Source: Marinobacter bryozoorum (GTDB lineage: Bacteria > Pseudomonadota > Gammaproteobacteria > Pseudomonadales > Oleiphilaceae). Taken from it: a stretch of DNA of 64,000 nucleotides. A program made the translations under genes and the position numbers. Positions within the stretch are counted from its first letter, which is position 1; each line of letters opens with the position of its first letter. The notes beneath the pieces are model-generated. The model did no database searches. It saw only the letters and a program-made list of their open reading frames with translations, and was not told the DNA's origin. The DNA is taken from NCBI RefSeq assembly GCF_023156245.1, contig NZ_JAKZAH010000016.1, positions 31,023 to 95,022 of the forward strand. Reading direction: 5' to 3'. This document shows, piece after piece, positions 52,536-60,654 of this stretch.

Positions 52536-52985
52536 ATGTCCCTGGGAAACATTTTTGATATCGCCGGCTCCGGCATGACCGCACAGCAGCTGCGACTGAA
52601 CACTACGGCGTCGAATATTGCCAACGCCGAGACGGCCAGCTCCAGCGTGGATGAGACCTACCGGGCCCGCAAGCCGGTATTTGCTGCCATCCAGCAACAG
52701 CTTCTGAGCCCGGACCAGGGCAGCGGGCATTTCCGCTTCGGTGAGGAGCAGGGCACCGGCGTGACTGTCGAAGGCATTGTGGAAAGCCAGGAAGAGCTGC
52801 AGATGCGCTATGAGCCGCACCATCCCGCCGCCAACGAAGAAGGCTACGTGTTTTACCCCAATGTAAACGTGGTGGAAGAAATGGCTGACATGATGTCGTC
52901 GTCCCGGAGCTTCCAGATGAACGTCGACGTGATGAACGCCGCCAAGACCATGATGCAGCGTGTACTCACCCTGGGGCAGCAGTAA
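52536..52985 (+). CDS. flgC: flagellar proximal rod protein FlgC
   Basis: A 149-residue rod protein. It has the axial motif LRLNTTASNIANAETASSS near residue 19 and a C-terminal helical segment MMSSSRSFQMNVDVMNAAKTM that pairs with it. The internal YVFYPNVNVVEEM matches the FlgC/FlgG-type NVNVVEE motif. It assembles with FlgB, FlgF and FlgG to form the drive shaft. AGGAGAG precedes the start, 29 bases after flgB, indicating one operon. Confidence 0.95.
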   Translation: MSLGNIFDIAGSGMTAQQLRLNTTASNIANAETASSSVDETYRARKPVFAAIQQQLLSPDQGSGHFRFGEEQGTGVTVEGIVESQEELQMRYEPHHPAANEEGYVFYPNVNVVEEMADMMSSSRSFQMNVDVMNAAKTMMQRVLTLGQQ

Positions 52986-53018
52986 CGGGCCAGTGATTCT
53001 TGTTCGGGGAAATGACCA

Positions 53019-53699
53019 ATGAGCATTGTAAATAACACCACCTCAACGGCGGACGTGCTGGCAGAGTACCGCACCAAGCAAGAGAGCAAAGGCGCCGGTA
53101 GTGAGGAGCTGGGCAAGAACGAGTTCATGGAACTGATGATTGCGCAGCTGAAGAACCAGAACCCGCTGGAGCCCAAGGGTAACGGCGAGTTCATCGCCGA
53201 CCTGGCACAGTTCAGTTCGCTGGAGGAAATGCAGAACCTGAGCTCGACCGTTGGTGACGTTGTCGGCGAGTTCCGCTCCTCCCAGGCCCTGCAGGCCTCC
53301 GCCATGGTAGGCAAGAGCGTCCTGGCACCGGCCAATTTCGGGACCCTGGGGCAGGACGGCGTGATGAAAGGTGTGGTGAACGTACCTTCGAGCACCGGTG
53401 GCCTGCGCATCAATATTGAGAACTCTTCCGGTGAGACGGTACGCCAGCTTGACCTGGGCCAGGCCTCCGCCGGCCAGCAGGCCTTCACCTGGGACGGTGA
53501 GGACGGTAACGGCAATCCCTTGCCGCCTGACCGCTATTACGTGACCGCCCAGGGCAGCTATCCCCAGGGCACTGAACAGCTGCAGACCCTGATGAGCGCC
53601 AATGTGGACAGCGTGTCCCTGGGGCAGGGCGGCAGCATCACGCTTAACCTTGCCGGCATGGGATCCATCCCCCTGTCGGAAGTACAACAAGTCAACTGA
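53019..53699 (+). CDS. flgD: flagellar hook assembly scaffold FlgD
   Basis: A 226-residue hook-capping protein. The N-terminal domain has the conserved LGKNEFMELMIAQLKNQNPLEP (residues about 29-50). The middle part carries the FlgD Ig-like/Tudor domain with the FTWDGEDGNGNPLPPDRY turn near 148-167. It caps the growing hook, guides FlgE subunit insertion and is later replaced by FlgK. Spacing to flgC (33 bases) and flgE (13 bases) fits one transcript. Confidence 0.95.
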   Translation: MSIVNNTTSTADVLAEYRTKQESKGAGSEELGKNEFMELMIAQLKNQNPLEPKGNGEFIADLAQFSSLEEMQNLSSTVGDVVGEFRSSQALQASAMVGKSVLAPANFGTLGQDGVMKGVVNVPSSTGGLRINIENSSGETVRQLDLGQASAGQQAFTWDGEDGNGNPLPPDRYYVTAQGSYPQGTEQLQTLMSANVDSVSLGQGGSITLNLAGMGSIPLSEVQQVN

Positions 53700-53712
53700 G
53701 TGAGGTTGAACC

Positions 53713-55617
53713 ATGGCATTTAATATCGGACTCAGCGGGCTTCGTGCCTCACAGGTTGATCTGGACGTTACCGGCAACAACATTGCCAACGCCAGTACCG
53801 TCGGCTTCAAGGGTAGCAAGGCCCAGTTCGGCGATCTCTACTCCAGCGGCTTTCTGAGCGCCGGACGTACGACCGTTGGGAGCGGGGTAAAAACCCAGGA
53901 CGTCAAACAGGGCTTCGCCCAGGGGTCGATCAGTGGCACGCAGAACGCCCTTGATATGGCAATCGACGGCGACGGCTTCTTTATCCTGAGCAACAACGGC
54001 GAAGTGCAGTATTCCCGGGCGGGTCAGTTCAGTATTGATAAGGACGGCTTTGTCGTTAATAACCAGAGTATGCGGGTCCAGGGCTTTGAAGCCGACGAGG
54101 ATGGCAACCTCAGTGGTGTTCGGGGGGACCTGCAGATTGATACCGATAACCTTGCTCCCCGTCGTACTACCCGTTTCGATTCCGAAGTGAACCTGGACTC
54201 CAGGGAGTCTGTGCTGGAGGTTGTCAGGCAGACCTATGATGTGACTCCTTCAGATGAGGTTGGTGGTGAGGATGTACTGACCTTTTCCTACGATGACAAC
54301 CGCACTGTGAATGTCACCATTGGTGAAGATGAGGATGCGAGGACCATCGCAGAGAAGCTGAATGCCCTCGACGGTGTCTCTGCCTCCGCCCGGACGACCT
54401 ATGCGCTCGCGGAGGAAGTGACACCGGGTAGCAGTTTCACACTGCAGGGGAGTGAGTTTTCTGTGCCGGACAATGCCGAGGTAGATTCACCGGAAGCCGC
54501 ACTGGACTGGCTGCAGGACGCGATCAATGCGTCACCCCTGAACTCTATCAACGCCACTCGTAACGAAGATGGAAGCCTCCAGCTTATTGATAGCCGCGGG
54601 AATAACCTTTCCCTCCAGCTGGTAGATGCAGATGGAAACGAGGTCCTCAATGAGGCCGAGATAGCGGGCCAGGTTAATCAGTTGGTGCTCGACCGGTCGG
54701 TCTCCGTCACGAAAGCGGTCAATGATGACGGCGACCCCATCGGGCCGGGCAACTTCCTGGCGTCTGAAGAGCCTTCTGTTACCCGTACCAATACTTTCGA
54801 CCCGCAAGATCAGCGAACCTATAACCACGCGACGTCGTCAACCATTTACGACAGTCTCGGTAATCCGCACACGATGACGCAGTATTTCGTCAAAGAGCCG
54901 ATTGCCGGTGGCGATAGTGTCTGGGCTATGTATGTTCAGATAGACGATGAAGATGTAGGGGATCCTCCGACCACAGACGGTGATCCCACCCGGGCGAGGT
55001 ATGAGCTGACGTTCAACAGTGATGGCAGCCTGGCATCGGTTGATGGCAATCCGGACGGGCAGGTGCTGATCTCGAACTGGGCACCCAAGGATGGAAGCGG
55101 CGAACCCAACGGGGCTGACGGCCCGCTACTGGTGTCTGAGGGTGCAGACTTGCCGATAGCTGACCCGCCCGTCTCTTCAAACTTCATGATCGATGTGAAT
55201 GAGACGACCCAGTACGGGTCTTCGTTCGGGGTTGTTGACCAGCGTCAGAACGGTTACACAACCGGGCGTCTGTCTGGCCTCGATGTGTCTGATTCCGGGA
55301 TTATTTTCGCCCGTTATACCAACGGACAATCCCAGAACCTGGGGCAGGTTGCCCTGGCATCATTTGCAAACACCAATGGTTTGACGCCTGTAGGTGACAC
55401 GAACTGGGTAGAAACCTTCGAATCCGGTCAGCCGATCTACGGAGAGCCGGGCACTGGGACGCTTGGGTCAATTTCTCCGAGCTCGGTGGAGGAGTCCAAC
55501 GTGGACCTGTCCCAGGAGCTGGTTAACCTGATTATTGCCCAGCGTAACTACCAGGCCAATGCGAAGACCATTGAGACTTCGGATGCGGTGACTCAGACCA
55601 TTATCAATCTTCGTTAA
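53713..55617 (+). CDS. flgE: flagellar hook protein FlgE
   Basis: A 634-residue hook protein, longer than the about 400-residue enteric form because of an enlarged central, surface-exposed region (about 150-440). The N-terminal LDVTGNNIANASTVGFKGSK and the C-terminal SQELVNLIIAQRNYQANAKTIE give the D0/D1 coiled-coil ends. DMAIDGDGFFILSNNGEVQYS is the FlgE/F/G motif. The central part shows lower GC and less regular codon use than the ends, typical of variable hook domains. It ends the first flagellar operon before a 538-bp spacer. Confidence 0.95.
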   Translation: MAFNIGLSGLRASQVDLDVTGNNIANASTVGFKGSKAQFGDLYSSGFLSAGRTTVGSGVKTQDVKQGFAQGSISGTQNALDMAIDGDGFFILSNNGEVQYSRAGQFSIDKDGFVVNNQSMRVQGFEADEDGNLSGVRGDLQIDTDNLAPRRTTRFDSEVNLDSRESVLEVVRQTYDVTPSDEVGGEDVLTFSYDDNRTVNVTIGEDEDARTIAEKLNALDGVSASARTTYALAEEVTPGSSFTLQGSEFSVPDNAEVDSPEAALDWLQDAINASPLNSINATRNEDGSLQLIDSRGNNLSLQLVDADGNEVLNEAEIAGQVNQLVLDRSVSVTKAVNDDGDPIGPGNFLASEEPSVTRTNTFDPQDQRTYNHATSSTIYDSLGNPHTMTQYFVKEPIAGGDSVWAMYVQIDDEDVGDPPTTDGDPTRARYELTFNSDGSLASVDGNPDGQVLISNWAPKDGSGEPNGADGPLLVSEGADLPIADPPVSSNFMIDVNETTQYGSSFGVVDQRQNGYTTGRLSGLDVSDSGIIFARYTNGQSQNLGQVALASFANTNGLTPVGDTNWVETFESGQPIYGEPGTGTLGSISPSSVEESNVDLSQELVNLIIAQRNYQANAKTIETSDAVTQTIINLR

Positions 55618-55677
55618 CGGTTGATCGGTTGGGGTAGCGCATTAGTTTCTGCTTTGGTTTGAGTTGGGCTTGTCTGA

Positions 55678-55697
55678 GGGGCCCGGTGGAGGGCCCC
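55678..55697 (+). terminator. G/C hairpin downstream of flgE
   Basis: GGGGCCC and GGGCCCC with a 6-nt loop, 60 bases after the flgE stop. There is no T-run. It may be a weak terminator or part of the adjoining structured region. Confidence 0.4.
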
Positions 55698-55705
55698 GGG
55701 GGTCA

Positions 55706-55791
55706 GGGGCTCTTTCTTCGCCGCAATTCACGGCCCGTCCCTGGACCGGCCTTGCTCCGCGCCATCCATGGCGCTGCTACGAAAGAGCCCC
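55706..55791 (+). repeat. structured repeat unit, copy 1 (64-nt core with 11-bp arms)
   Basis: Arms GGGGCTCTTTC (55706-55716) and GAAAGAGCCCC (55781-55791) are perfectly complementary and enclose a 64-nt core (55717-55780). The core contains a GCGCCAT/ATGGCGC hairpin and a weaker GG-CCC/TGGACC hairpin. The core reappears inverted in copy 2 with about 56 of 64 bases identical and no gaps. No gene is present. Confidence 0.85.
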
Positions 55792-55921
55792 TTACCCCCG
55801 TGACCTTATGAACCCCGTGCTTGCCTGATGATCCCAGCGGGATCTTAAGGCGTTTGCTTCATGGCCAGCTGTTGCCGCTGTTGCAGTGGCGTTATCACAG
55901 CAGTTCGTTGAGACGGAGTGT

Positions 55922-56013
55922 GGTGGTCCTTTTTCGCAACAGCGCCAGGGAAGGCGCGGAGCAAGGCCGGTCCAGGGATGGACCGTGAATTGCGGTGGAG
56001 AAAAAGGACCACC
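55922..56013 (-). repeat. structured repeat unit, copy 2 (64-nt core with 14-bp arms)
   Basis: Arms GGTGGTCCTTTTTC (55922-55935) and GAAAAAGGACCACC (56000-56013) are perfectly complementary and enclose the inverted 64-nt core (55936-55999). The core hairpins GGTCCA/TGGACC and GCGCC/GGCGC are present. Arm sequence differs from copy 1, but both arms end in TTTC/GAAA at the core boundary. Confidence 0.85.
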
Positions 56014-56088
56014 GCGCTCCGGCTCGGCACCGAACTTTGGTCCCGTACAACAATTCCCTTTCCCCGCCAAAAACGCCAACTAAGTTTT

Positions 56089-56104
56089 TGGCACGACTCC
56101 TGCA
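56089..56104 (+). promoter_or_regulatory. sigma-54 promoter of flgFGHIJKL
   Basis: TGGCACGACTCCTGCA keeps the full TGGCACG -24 element and a TGC -12 element at correct spacing, about 52 bases before flgF. It supports a separate RpoN-dependent transcript for the second flagellar block. Confidence 0.85.
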
Positions 56105-56155
56105 GGAACCAGGAAAACGACGAATGAACGTCAGATTTCCGGCAGGAGTTTTCCC

Positions 56156-56908
56156 ATGGATAGATCCATCTACATAGGCATGTCCGGCGCCAAGCAGAAC
56201 ATGATGGCGCAGCAGGCCCATGCCAACAACCTTGCCAACGTCAACACCACCGGCTTCAAGAAAGATTTCGCCCAGGCCCGCAGCATGCCTGTTTTCGGCG
56301 AACACCATCCGACCCGCGCCTACGCCATGACTGAACGCCCGGGCACTGACTTCGCCCCTGGCGCCCTGCAGGAAACCGGCCGTGACCTGGACGTGGCCGT
56401 CGAAGGGGAAGGCTGGCTGGCCATCCAGAACAACCAGGGCGAAGAAGTCTTCACCCGTTCCGGCAGCCTGCAGGTGGACGTCAACGGAATGATGCGACTG
56501 GGTTCCGGTGAAATGGTGCTTGGCAACGGTGGTCCGGTGGCTCTCCCTCCATACGAGCGAATGCTGATCGGCGCCGACGGCACAGTCTCGATCCAGCCCG
56601 TAGGCAGTCCTCCGGACCAGCTCGTGGAAATCGATCGCCTGAAACTCGTAAATCCGCCGGCAGATTCCCTGATGAAAGGTGAGGACGGCTTCATCCGCCG
56701 CAAACCGGACCAGGCCATCGATGGCCCGGAGCAGCCGGACGCCAATATGCGCGTCGCTTCGGGTTTCCTGGAAAGTTCCAACGTCAATGCGGTGGAAGAA
56801 ATGATCGCCAACCTGGAGCTGTCACGGCAGTTCGAAATGCAGGTAAAGGTGATGCAGACCGCCGATGAGAATTCCGAGGTTACGGCACGACTGTTGCAAA
56901 ACCTCTGA
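56156..56908 (+). CDS. flgF: flagellar rod protein FlgF
   Basis: A 250-residue rod subunit. The N-terminal MMAQQAHANNLANVNTTGF motif, the central LDVAVEGEGWLAIQNNQGEE and the C-terminal VNAVEEMIANLELSRQFEMQ match the FlgF/FlgG group; FlgF is distinguished from FlgG by its shorter length and starting MDRSIYIGMSGA. It joins the proximal and distal rod. GGAG lies ahead of the ATG. First gene of the second operon, behind its own sigma-54 promoter. Confidence 0.95.
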   Translation: MDRSIYIGMSGAKQNMMAQQAHANNLANVNTTGFKKDFAQARSMPVFGEHHPTRAYAMTERPGTDFAPGALQETGRDLDVAVEGEGWLAIQNNQGEEVFTRSGSLQVDVNGMMRLGSGEMVLGNGGPVALPPYERMLIGADGTVSIQPVGSPPDQLVEIDRLKLVNPPADSLMKGEDGFIRRKPDQAIDGPEQPDANMRVASGFLESSNVNAVEEMIANLELSRQFEMQVKVMQTADENSEVTARLLQNL

Positions 56909-56989
56909 TAACGACACGAACAATGGCCCCGTCGCCCGCAAAGCGGCAAATCCTCGCCGCCTGGCGGCCGGCCTGAAAGGAGTACCGAC

Positions 56990-57778
56990 ATGCATCCAGC
57001 ACTATGGGTCAGTAAAACCGGTCTGAGCGCCCAGGATACGAAGATGACCACCATCTCCAACAACCTGGCGAACGTGAACACCACCGGCTTCAAGCGAGAC
57101 AATGCCGTCTTCCAGGACCTGCTGTACCAGGTAAACCGTCAGCCAGGTGGGCTCAATACCCAGAACGCCGAACTTCCGTCGGGCCTTCAGCTGGGTACCG
57201 GGGTGCGGGTAGTGGGCACTACCAAGCAGTTTACCCAGGGCAACCTTCAGGTAACCGAGCAGCCGCTGGACCTCGCGGTGGATGGCCGCGGCTTCTTCCA
57301 GATCCAGATGCCGGATGGCGAAGTTGCCTACACCCGTGATGGCCAGTTCCAGGTGAACTCCGACGGTGACGTGGTTAACCCGGACGGTTACCTGCTGGAG
57401 CCCAATATCAACATCCCCGAGAACGCCACCAGCGTGACTATCGGCAAGGACGGCACCGTGTCTGCGGTGGTCGAGAACCAGGCAGACCCGGTGAATCTGG
57501 GCGAGATTCCGCTGGTGGATTTCATTAACCCCCAGGGGCTGCAGGCCATGGGTGGCAACCTGTTCCGGGAAACCGCCGCCAGCGGTGACCCCCAGGAAGG
57601 TGAGGCCGGCATTGGCGGCCTGGGCTCCATCCAGCAGGGCATGACCGAGGCCTCGAACGTGGAAGTGGTGGAAGAGCTGGTCAACATGATCACCACCCAG
57701 CGGGCCTACGAAATGAACTCCAAGGTGGTGTCGGCTTCCGACCAGATGCTGCAGTTCATCACAAACAATATCGGTTAA
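56990..57778 (+). CDS. flgG: flagellar distal rod protein FlgG
   Basis: A 262-residue distal rod protein, close to the 260 residues of the enteric protein. It has MHPALWVSKTGLSAQD at the start, TTISNNLANVNTTGFKRD near residue 22, PLDLAVDGRGFFQIQMPDGE near 90 and NVEVVEELVNMITTQRAYEM near the C-terminus. It forms the part of the drive shaft that passes through the P- and L-rings. AGGAG precedes the ATG; it lies 81 bases after flgF in the same operon. Confidence 0.96.
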   Translation: MHPALWVSKTGLSAQDTKMTTISNNLANVNTTGFKRDNAVFQDLLYQVNRQPGGLNTQNAELPSGLQLGTGVRVVGTTKQFTQGNLQVTEQPLDLAVDGRGFFQIQMPDGEVAYTRDGQFQVNSDGDVVNPDGYLLEPNINIPENATSVTIGKDGTVSAVVENQADPVNLGEIPLVDFINPQGLQAMGGNLFRETAASGDPQEGEAGIGGLGSIQQGMTEASNVEVVEELVNMITTQRAYEMNSKVVSASDQMLQFITNNIG

Positions 57779-57798
57779 CAGTTGACGGGTTAGTAATC

Positions 57799-58509
57799 AT
57801 GACAGTCCTTACCAACACATCTGCCAGCAGCACAGCCCGGCGCGTCCTCGGGGCGTCGCTGGTCATGGCGCTGGCCCTGCTGCAGGGCTGTCAGTCCATG
57901 ACCCGCGAGCGTCCGGAGCCCAATGATCCGGCCTACGCCCCCGTACGATCAGAGGCAATGTCCCAGCGTGGTCCCCACACCGGCAGCATCTATCAGAACA
58001 GCCGCCGGTATAGCCTTTACGGCGACAACACGGCACGGAATGTGGGGGATATCCTCACCGTCACACTGCAGGAATCCACCAGCGCCACCAAGAATTCGGA
58101 AAGCAGTATCACCAAGGACAGTGAAATCGGCCTTGGCACCCCGTCTTTTTTCGGGCGCAACTTTGAGCGTCTGGGGGGCAGTGTGAACAGCGAGCGTGAT
58201 TTTGAAGGCCAGGCCGAGGCGGACCAGAGCAACAGCCTGGCAGGCAGCATTACAGTCACGGTGACGGATGTACTGCCGAATGGCGTGCTGCATATTCGCG
58301 GTGAAAAGTGGCTGTCGCTTACCAATGGTGACGAATACATCCGCGTCAGCGGACTGGTCCGCCCGGAGGACATCTCACCGAACAACACCGTGTCATCCCA
58401 GCGAATCGCCGATGCGCGACTCGCCTACGGCGGTACCGGTGACTTTGACCAGGCCAACCAGCCCGGCTGGCTGACTCGATTCTTCAACAGTGAGTGGTGG
58501 CCCCTGTGA
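57799..58509 (+). CDS. flgH: flagellar L-ring lipoprotein FlgH
   Basis: A 236-residue outer membrane lipoprotein with signal and lipobox LLQGC (Cys near residue 31). The L-ring domain contains [20 protein letters not shown] and [19 protein letters not shown], and ends with [20 protein letters not shown], all FlgH hallmarks. It builds the bushing ring in the outer membrane around the FlgG rod. The stop overlaps the flgI start region (GTGA), suggesting coupled translation. Confidence 0.95.
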   Translation: MTVLTNTSASSTARRVLGASLVMALALLQGCQSMTRERPEPNDPAYAPVRSEAMSQRGPHTGSIYQNSRRYSLYGDNTARNVGDILTVTLQESTSATKNSESSITKDSEIGLGTPSFFGRNFERLGGSVNSERDFEGQAEADQSNSLAGSITVTVTDVLPNGVLHIRGEKWLSLTNGDEYIRVSGLVRPEDISPNNTVSSQRIADARLAYGGTGDFDQANQPGWLTRFFNSEWWPL

Positions 58510-59603
58510 GCGCTTTCAGAACCATTGCGATCAGTCTGATACTGGCCCTTGTGGCGGGTCCTGTGCTGGCGGACCGCCTGAAGGACCTGACCCGGGTGAA
58601 GGGCGTGCGTGACAACCAGCTGGTGGGCTACGGCCTGGTGGTCGGCCTGGACGGTACCGGTGATTCCGCACCTTTTACCAGCCAGACCTTCCGCAACATG
58701 ATGAACCGGTTTGGCATCACCATTCCGGAAGGGGTAAACCCGGATACCGATAACGTGGCAGCTGTCAGTGTCCACGCCACATTGCCGCCGTTTGCCAAGA
58801 ACGGGCAGACCCTGGATATCACAGTGTCGTCCCTCGGTAACGCCGACAGCCTGCGCGGCGGCACCTTGCTGATGACGCCGCTCAAGGGTGCCGACGACCA
58901 GGTCTACGCCATGGCCCAGGGTAGCCTGGTAGTGGGTGGTTTCGGTGCCCAGGGCCAGGATGGCTCCCGGATTACCGTCAATGTACCCAGCGTCGGTCGT
59001 ATACCAAACGGCGCCACCATCGAGCGGGAAGTGACCAGTCCCTTCACCGAGGGTGACACCATCACCCTTAACCTGCTGCGGGCCGACTTCACCACGGCAC
59101 GCCGGGTGGTGGATACGGTTAATGACTTCCTGGGCGAAGGCATGGCCTATGCCCATGATGCAACGTCGATTTCGGTCAAGGCACCAAGGGATCCTTCCCA
59201 GCGGGTGAGCTTCCTGTCGATCCTGGAAAACCTGGAAGTCGACCCGGCCGAGGAGGCCGCCAAGGTAGTCATTAACAGCCGTACCGGCACCATCGTTGTG
59301 GGCCAGAATGTGGAAGTGAGCCCCGCGGCTGTGACCCACGGCAACCTGACGGTCACCATCCAGGAAAACCCGGAAGTAAACCAGCCCAATCCGTTTGCCG
59401 GTGGTGAAACCGTGGTTACTCCCAATACCCAGATCGCGGTCACCGAAGACCCGGCCCGGATGTTCCAGTTCGGCCCGGCGACCACCCTGAACGAGATCGT
59501 GCAGGCCGTGAACCAGGTGGGTGCGGCGCCAGGGGATGTGATGGCGGTGCTTGAAGCCCTCAAGCAGGCGGGCGCCCTTCGCGCCGAGCTGATTGTCATA
59601 TAG
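58506..59603 (+). CDS. flgI: flagellar P-ring protein FlgI
   Basis: A 365-residue periplasmic protein with a cleavable signal ([12 protein letters not shown], cleavage before DRLKDL). The conserved [34 protein letters not shown] and [23 protein letters not shown] regions are present to the C-terminus ([18 protein letters not shown]). It forms the P-ring in the peptidoglycan layer. GTG 58506 is the best start: it overlaps the flgH stop and has GGTGG five bases upstream. Two further in-frame GTG codons lie at 58494 and 58497. Confidence 0.95.
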   Translation: MSAFRTIAISLILALVAGPVLADRLKDLTRVKGVRDNQLVGYGLVVGLDGTGDSAPFTSQTFRNMMNRFGITIPEGVNPDTDNVAAVSVHATLPPFAKNGQTLDITVSSLGNADSLRGGTLLMTPLKGADDQVYAMAQGSLVVGGFGAQGQDGSRITVNVPSVGRIPNGATIEREVTSPFTEGDTITLNLLRADFTTARRVVDTVNDFLGEGMAYAHDATSISVKAPRDPSQRVSFLSILENLEVDPAEEAAKVVINSRTGTIVVGQNVEVSPAAVTHGNLTVTIQENPEVNQPNPFAGGETVVTPNTQIAVTEDPARMFQFGPATTLNEIVQAVNQVGAAPGDVMAVLEALKQAGALRAELIVI

Positions 59604-59611
59604 GTGATCTG

Positions 59612-60649
59612 ATGCAGCAGTCCGGAATCCAGCAGGCTCAGTATTACACCGAATTCAGTGGCCTCAACGCCCTGAAGACCCAGGCTCGTACTGATCGCAA
59701 AGCTGCCCTGGAGGAGGTCGCCCGGCAATTTGAGGGCATGTTCCTGAACCAGATGCTCAAGAGCATGCGATCAGCCAACGAAGTTCTGTCGGAGGGCAAT
59801 TACCTGCAGAGCAACGAGTCCGGGTTTTACCAGGACATGTTCGACAGCCAGTTAAGCCTGTCCCTGGGCAAGAACCAGGGTTTCGGGCTGGCGGATGCGC
59901 TGGTTCGCCAGCTCAGCCGGCAGATTCCGGGCATGGACACCGAGGGCAACACCATGCCGGGAGCCCGTCGCACCCTGGCGGACTACGACCGCAGCCTGCC
60001 ACCGCTTTCTCCGAAGCTGCCTGAACGGGTGGATGAAGTCAGGGCGCTGGCCGAGCAGCCCCGGGAAACGCGCCGTGCCGAGGTCGGCAAGGGGCCGAGC
60101 GTAACGCCGGCCACCCCGAGCACCCAGCCGATGCCGGAGCGTTTCGAGAGCCCGGAACACTTTGTCCGCACCCTGCTGCCCCTGGCACAGGACGTGGCAG
60201 CAGAGTCCGGCATTGATCCGCGGCTGATGGTGGCCCAGGCCGCGCTGGAAACCGGCTGGGGCAAGCATATGATCCGCGGCAATGACGGGGCGCACAGCTA
60301 CAACCTGTTCGGCATCAAGGCGGACAGCCGCTGGCAGGGTGAGTCAGTGAACATTGCCACCACCGAATTCAGGGAAGGCGTGGCCATGAAGGAGCGCTGG
60401 GATTTCCGTCGCTATCCGGATTACCGGGAGAGCTTCCGGGACTACGTCAGCTTCCTCCAGGACAACCCCCGTTACCGGGATGTCTGGGAAGTAGCTGACC
60501 AGCCGGAAGTCTTCGCCGAGCGGCTGCAGGAGGCGGGCTACGCCACTGACCCGGCGTACGGTCGCAAGATTCGCAGCATTATGGAAGGGGAGCCCTTCGA
60601 GGCGGCCCTGAACCAGTTCCCGACCGTTTCCATGGTCGGTGAGGAGTAA
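59612..60649 (+). CDS. flgJ: flagellar rod assembly protein / muramidase FlgJ
   Basis: A 345-residue bifunctional protein. Residues about 20-105 are the rod-binding domain (EVARQFEGMFLNQMLKSMR). A Pro-rich linker (about 120-175) leads to a C-terminal glucosaminidase domain (about 180-330) with the catalytic Glu in AQAALETGWGKHM and the YNLFGIKADSRW motif. It opens the peptidoglycan so the rod can pass. The start is 8 bases after flgI. Both domains are intact. Confidence 0.95.
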   Translation: MQQSGIQQAQYYTEFSGLNALKTQARTDRKAALEEVARQFEGMFLNQMLKSMRSANEVLSEGNYLQSNESGFYQDMFDSQLSLSLGKNQGFGLADALVRQLSRQIPGMDTEGNTMPGARRTLADYDRSLPPLSPKLPERVDEVRALAEQPRETRRAEVGKGPSVTPATPSTQPMPERFESPEHFVRTLLPLAQDVAAESGIDPRLMVAQAALETGWGKHMIRGNDGAHSYNLFGIKADSRWQGESVNIATTEFREGVAMKERWDFRRYPDYRESFRDYVSFLQDNPRYRDVWEVADQPEVFAERLQEAGYATDPAYGRKIRSIMEGEPFEAALNQFPTVSMVGEE

Positions 60650-60654
60650 CCACC

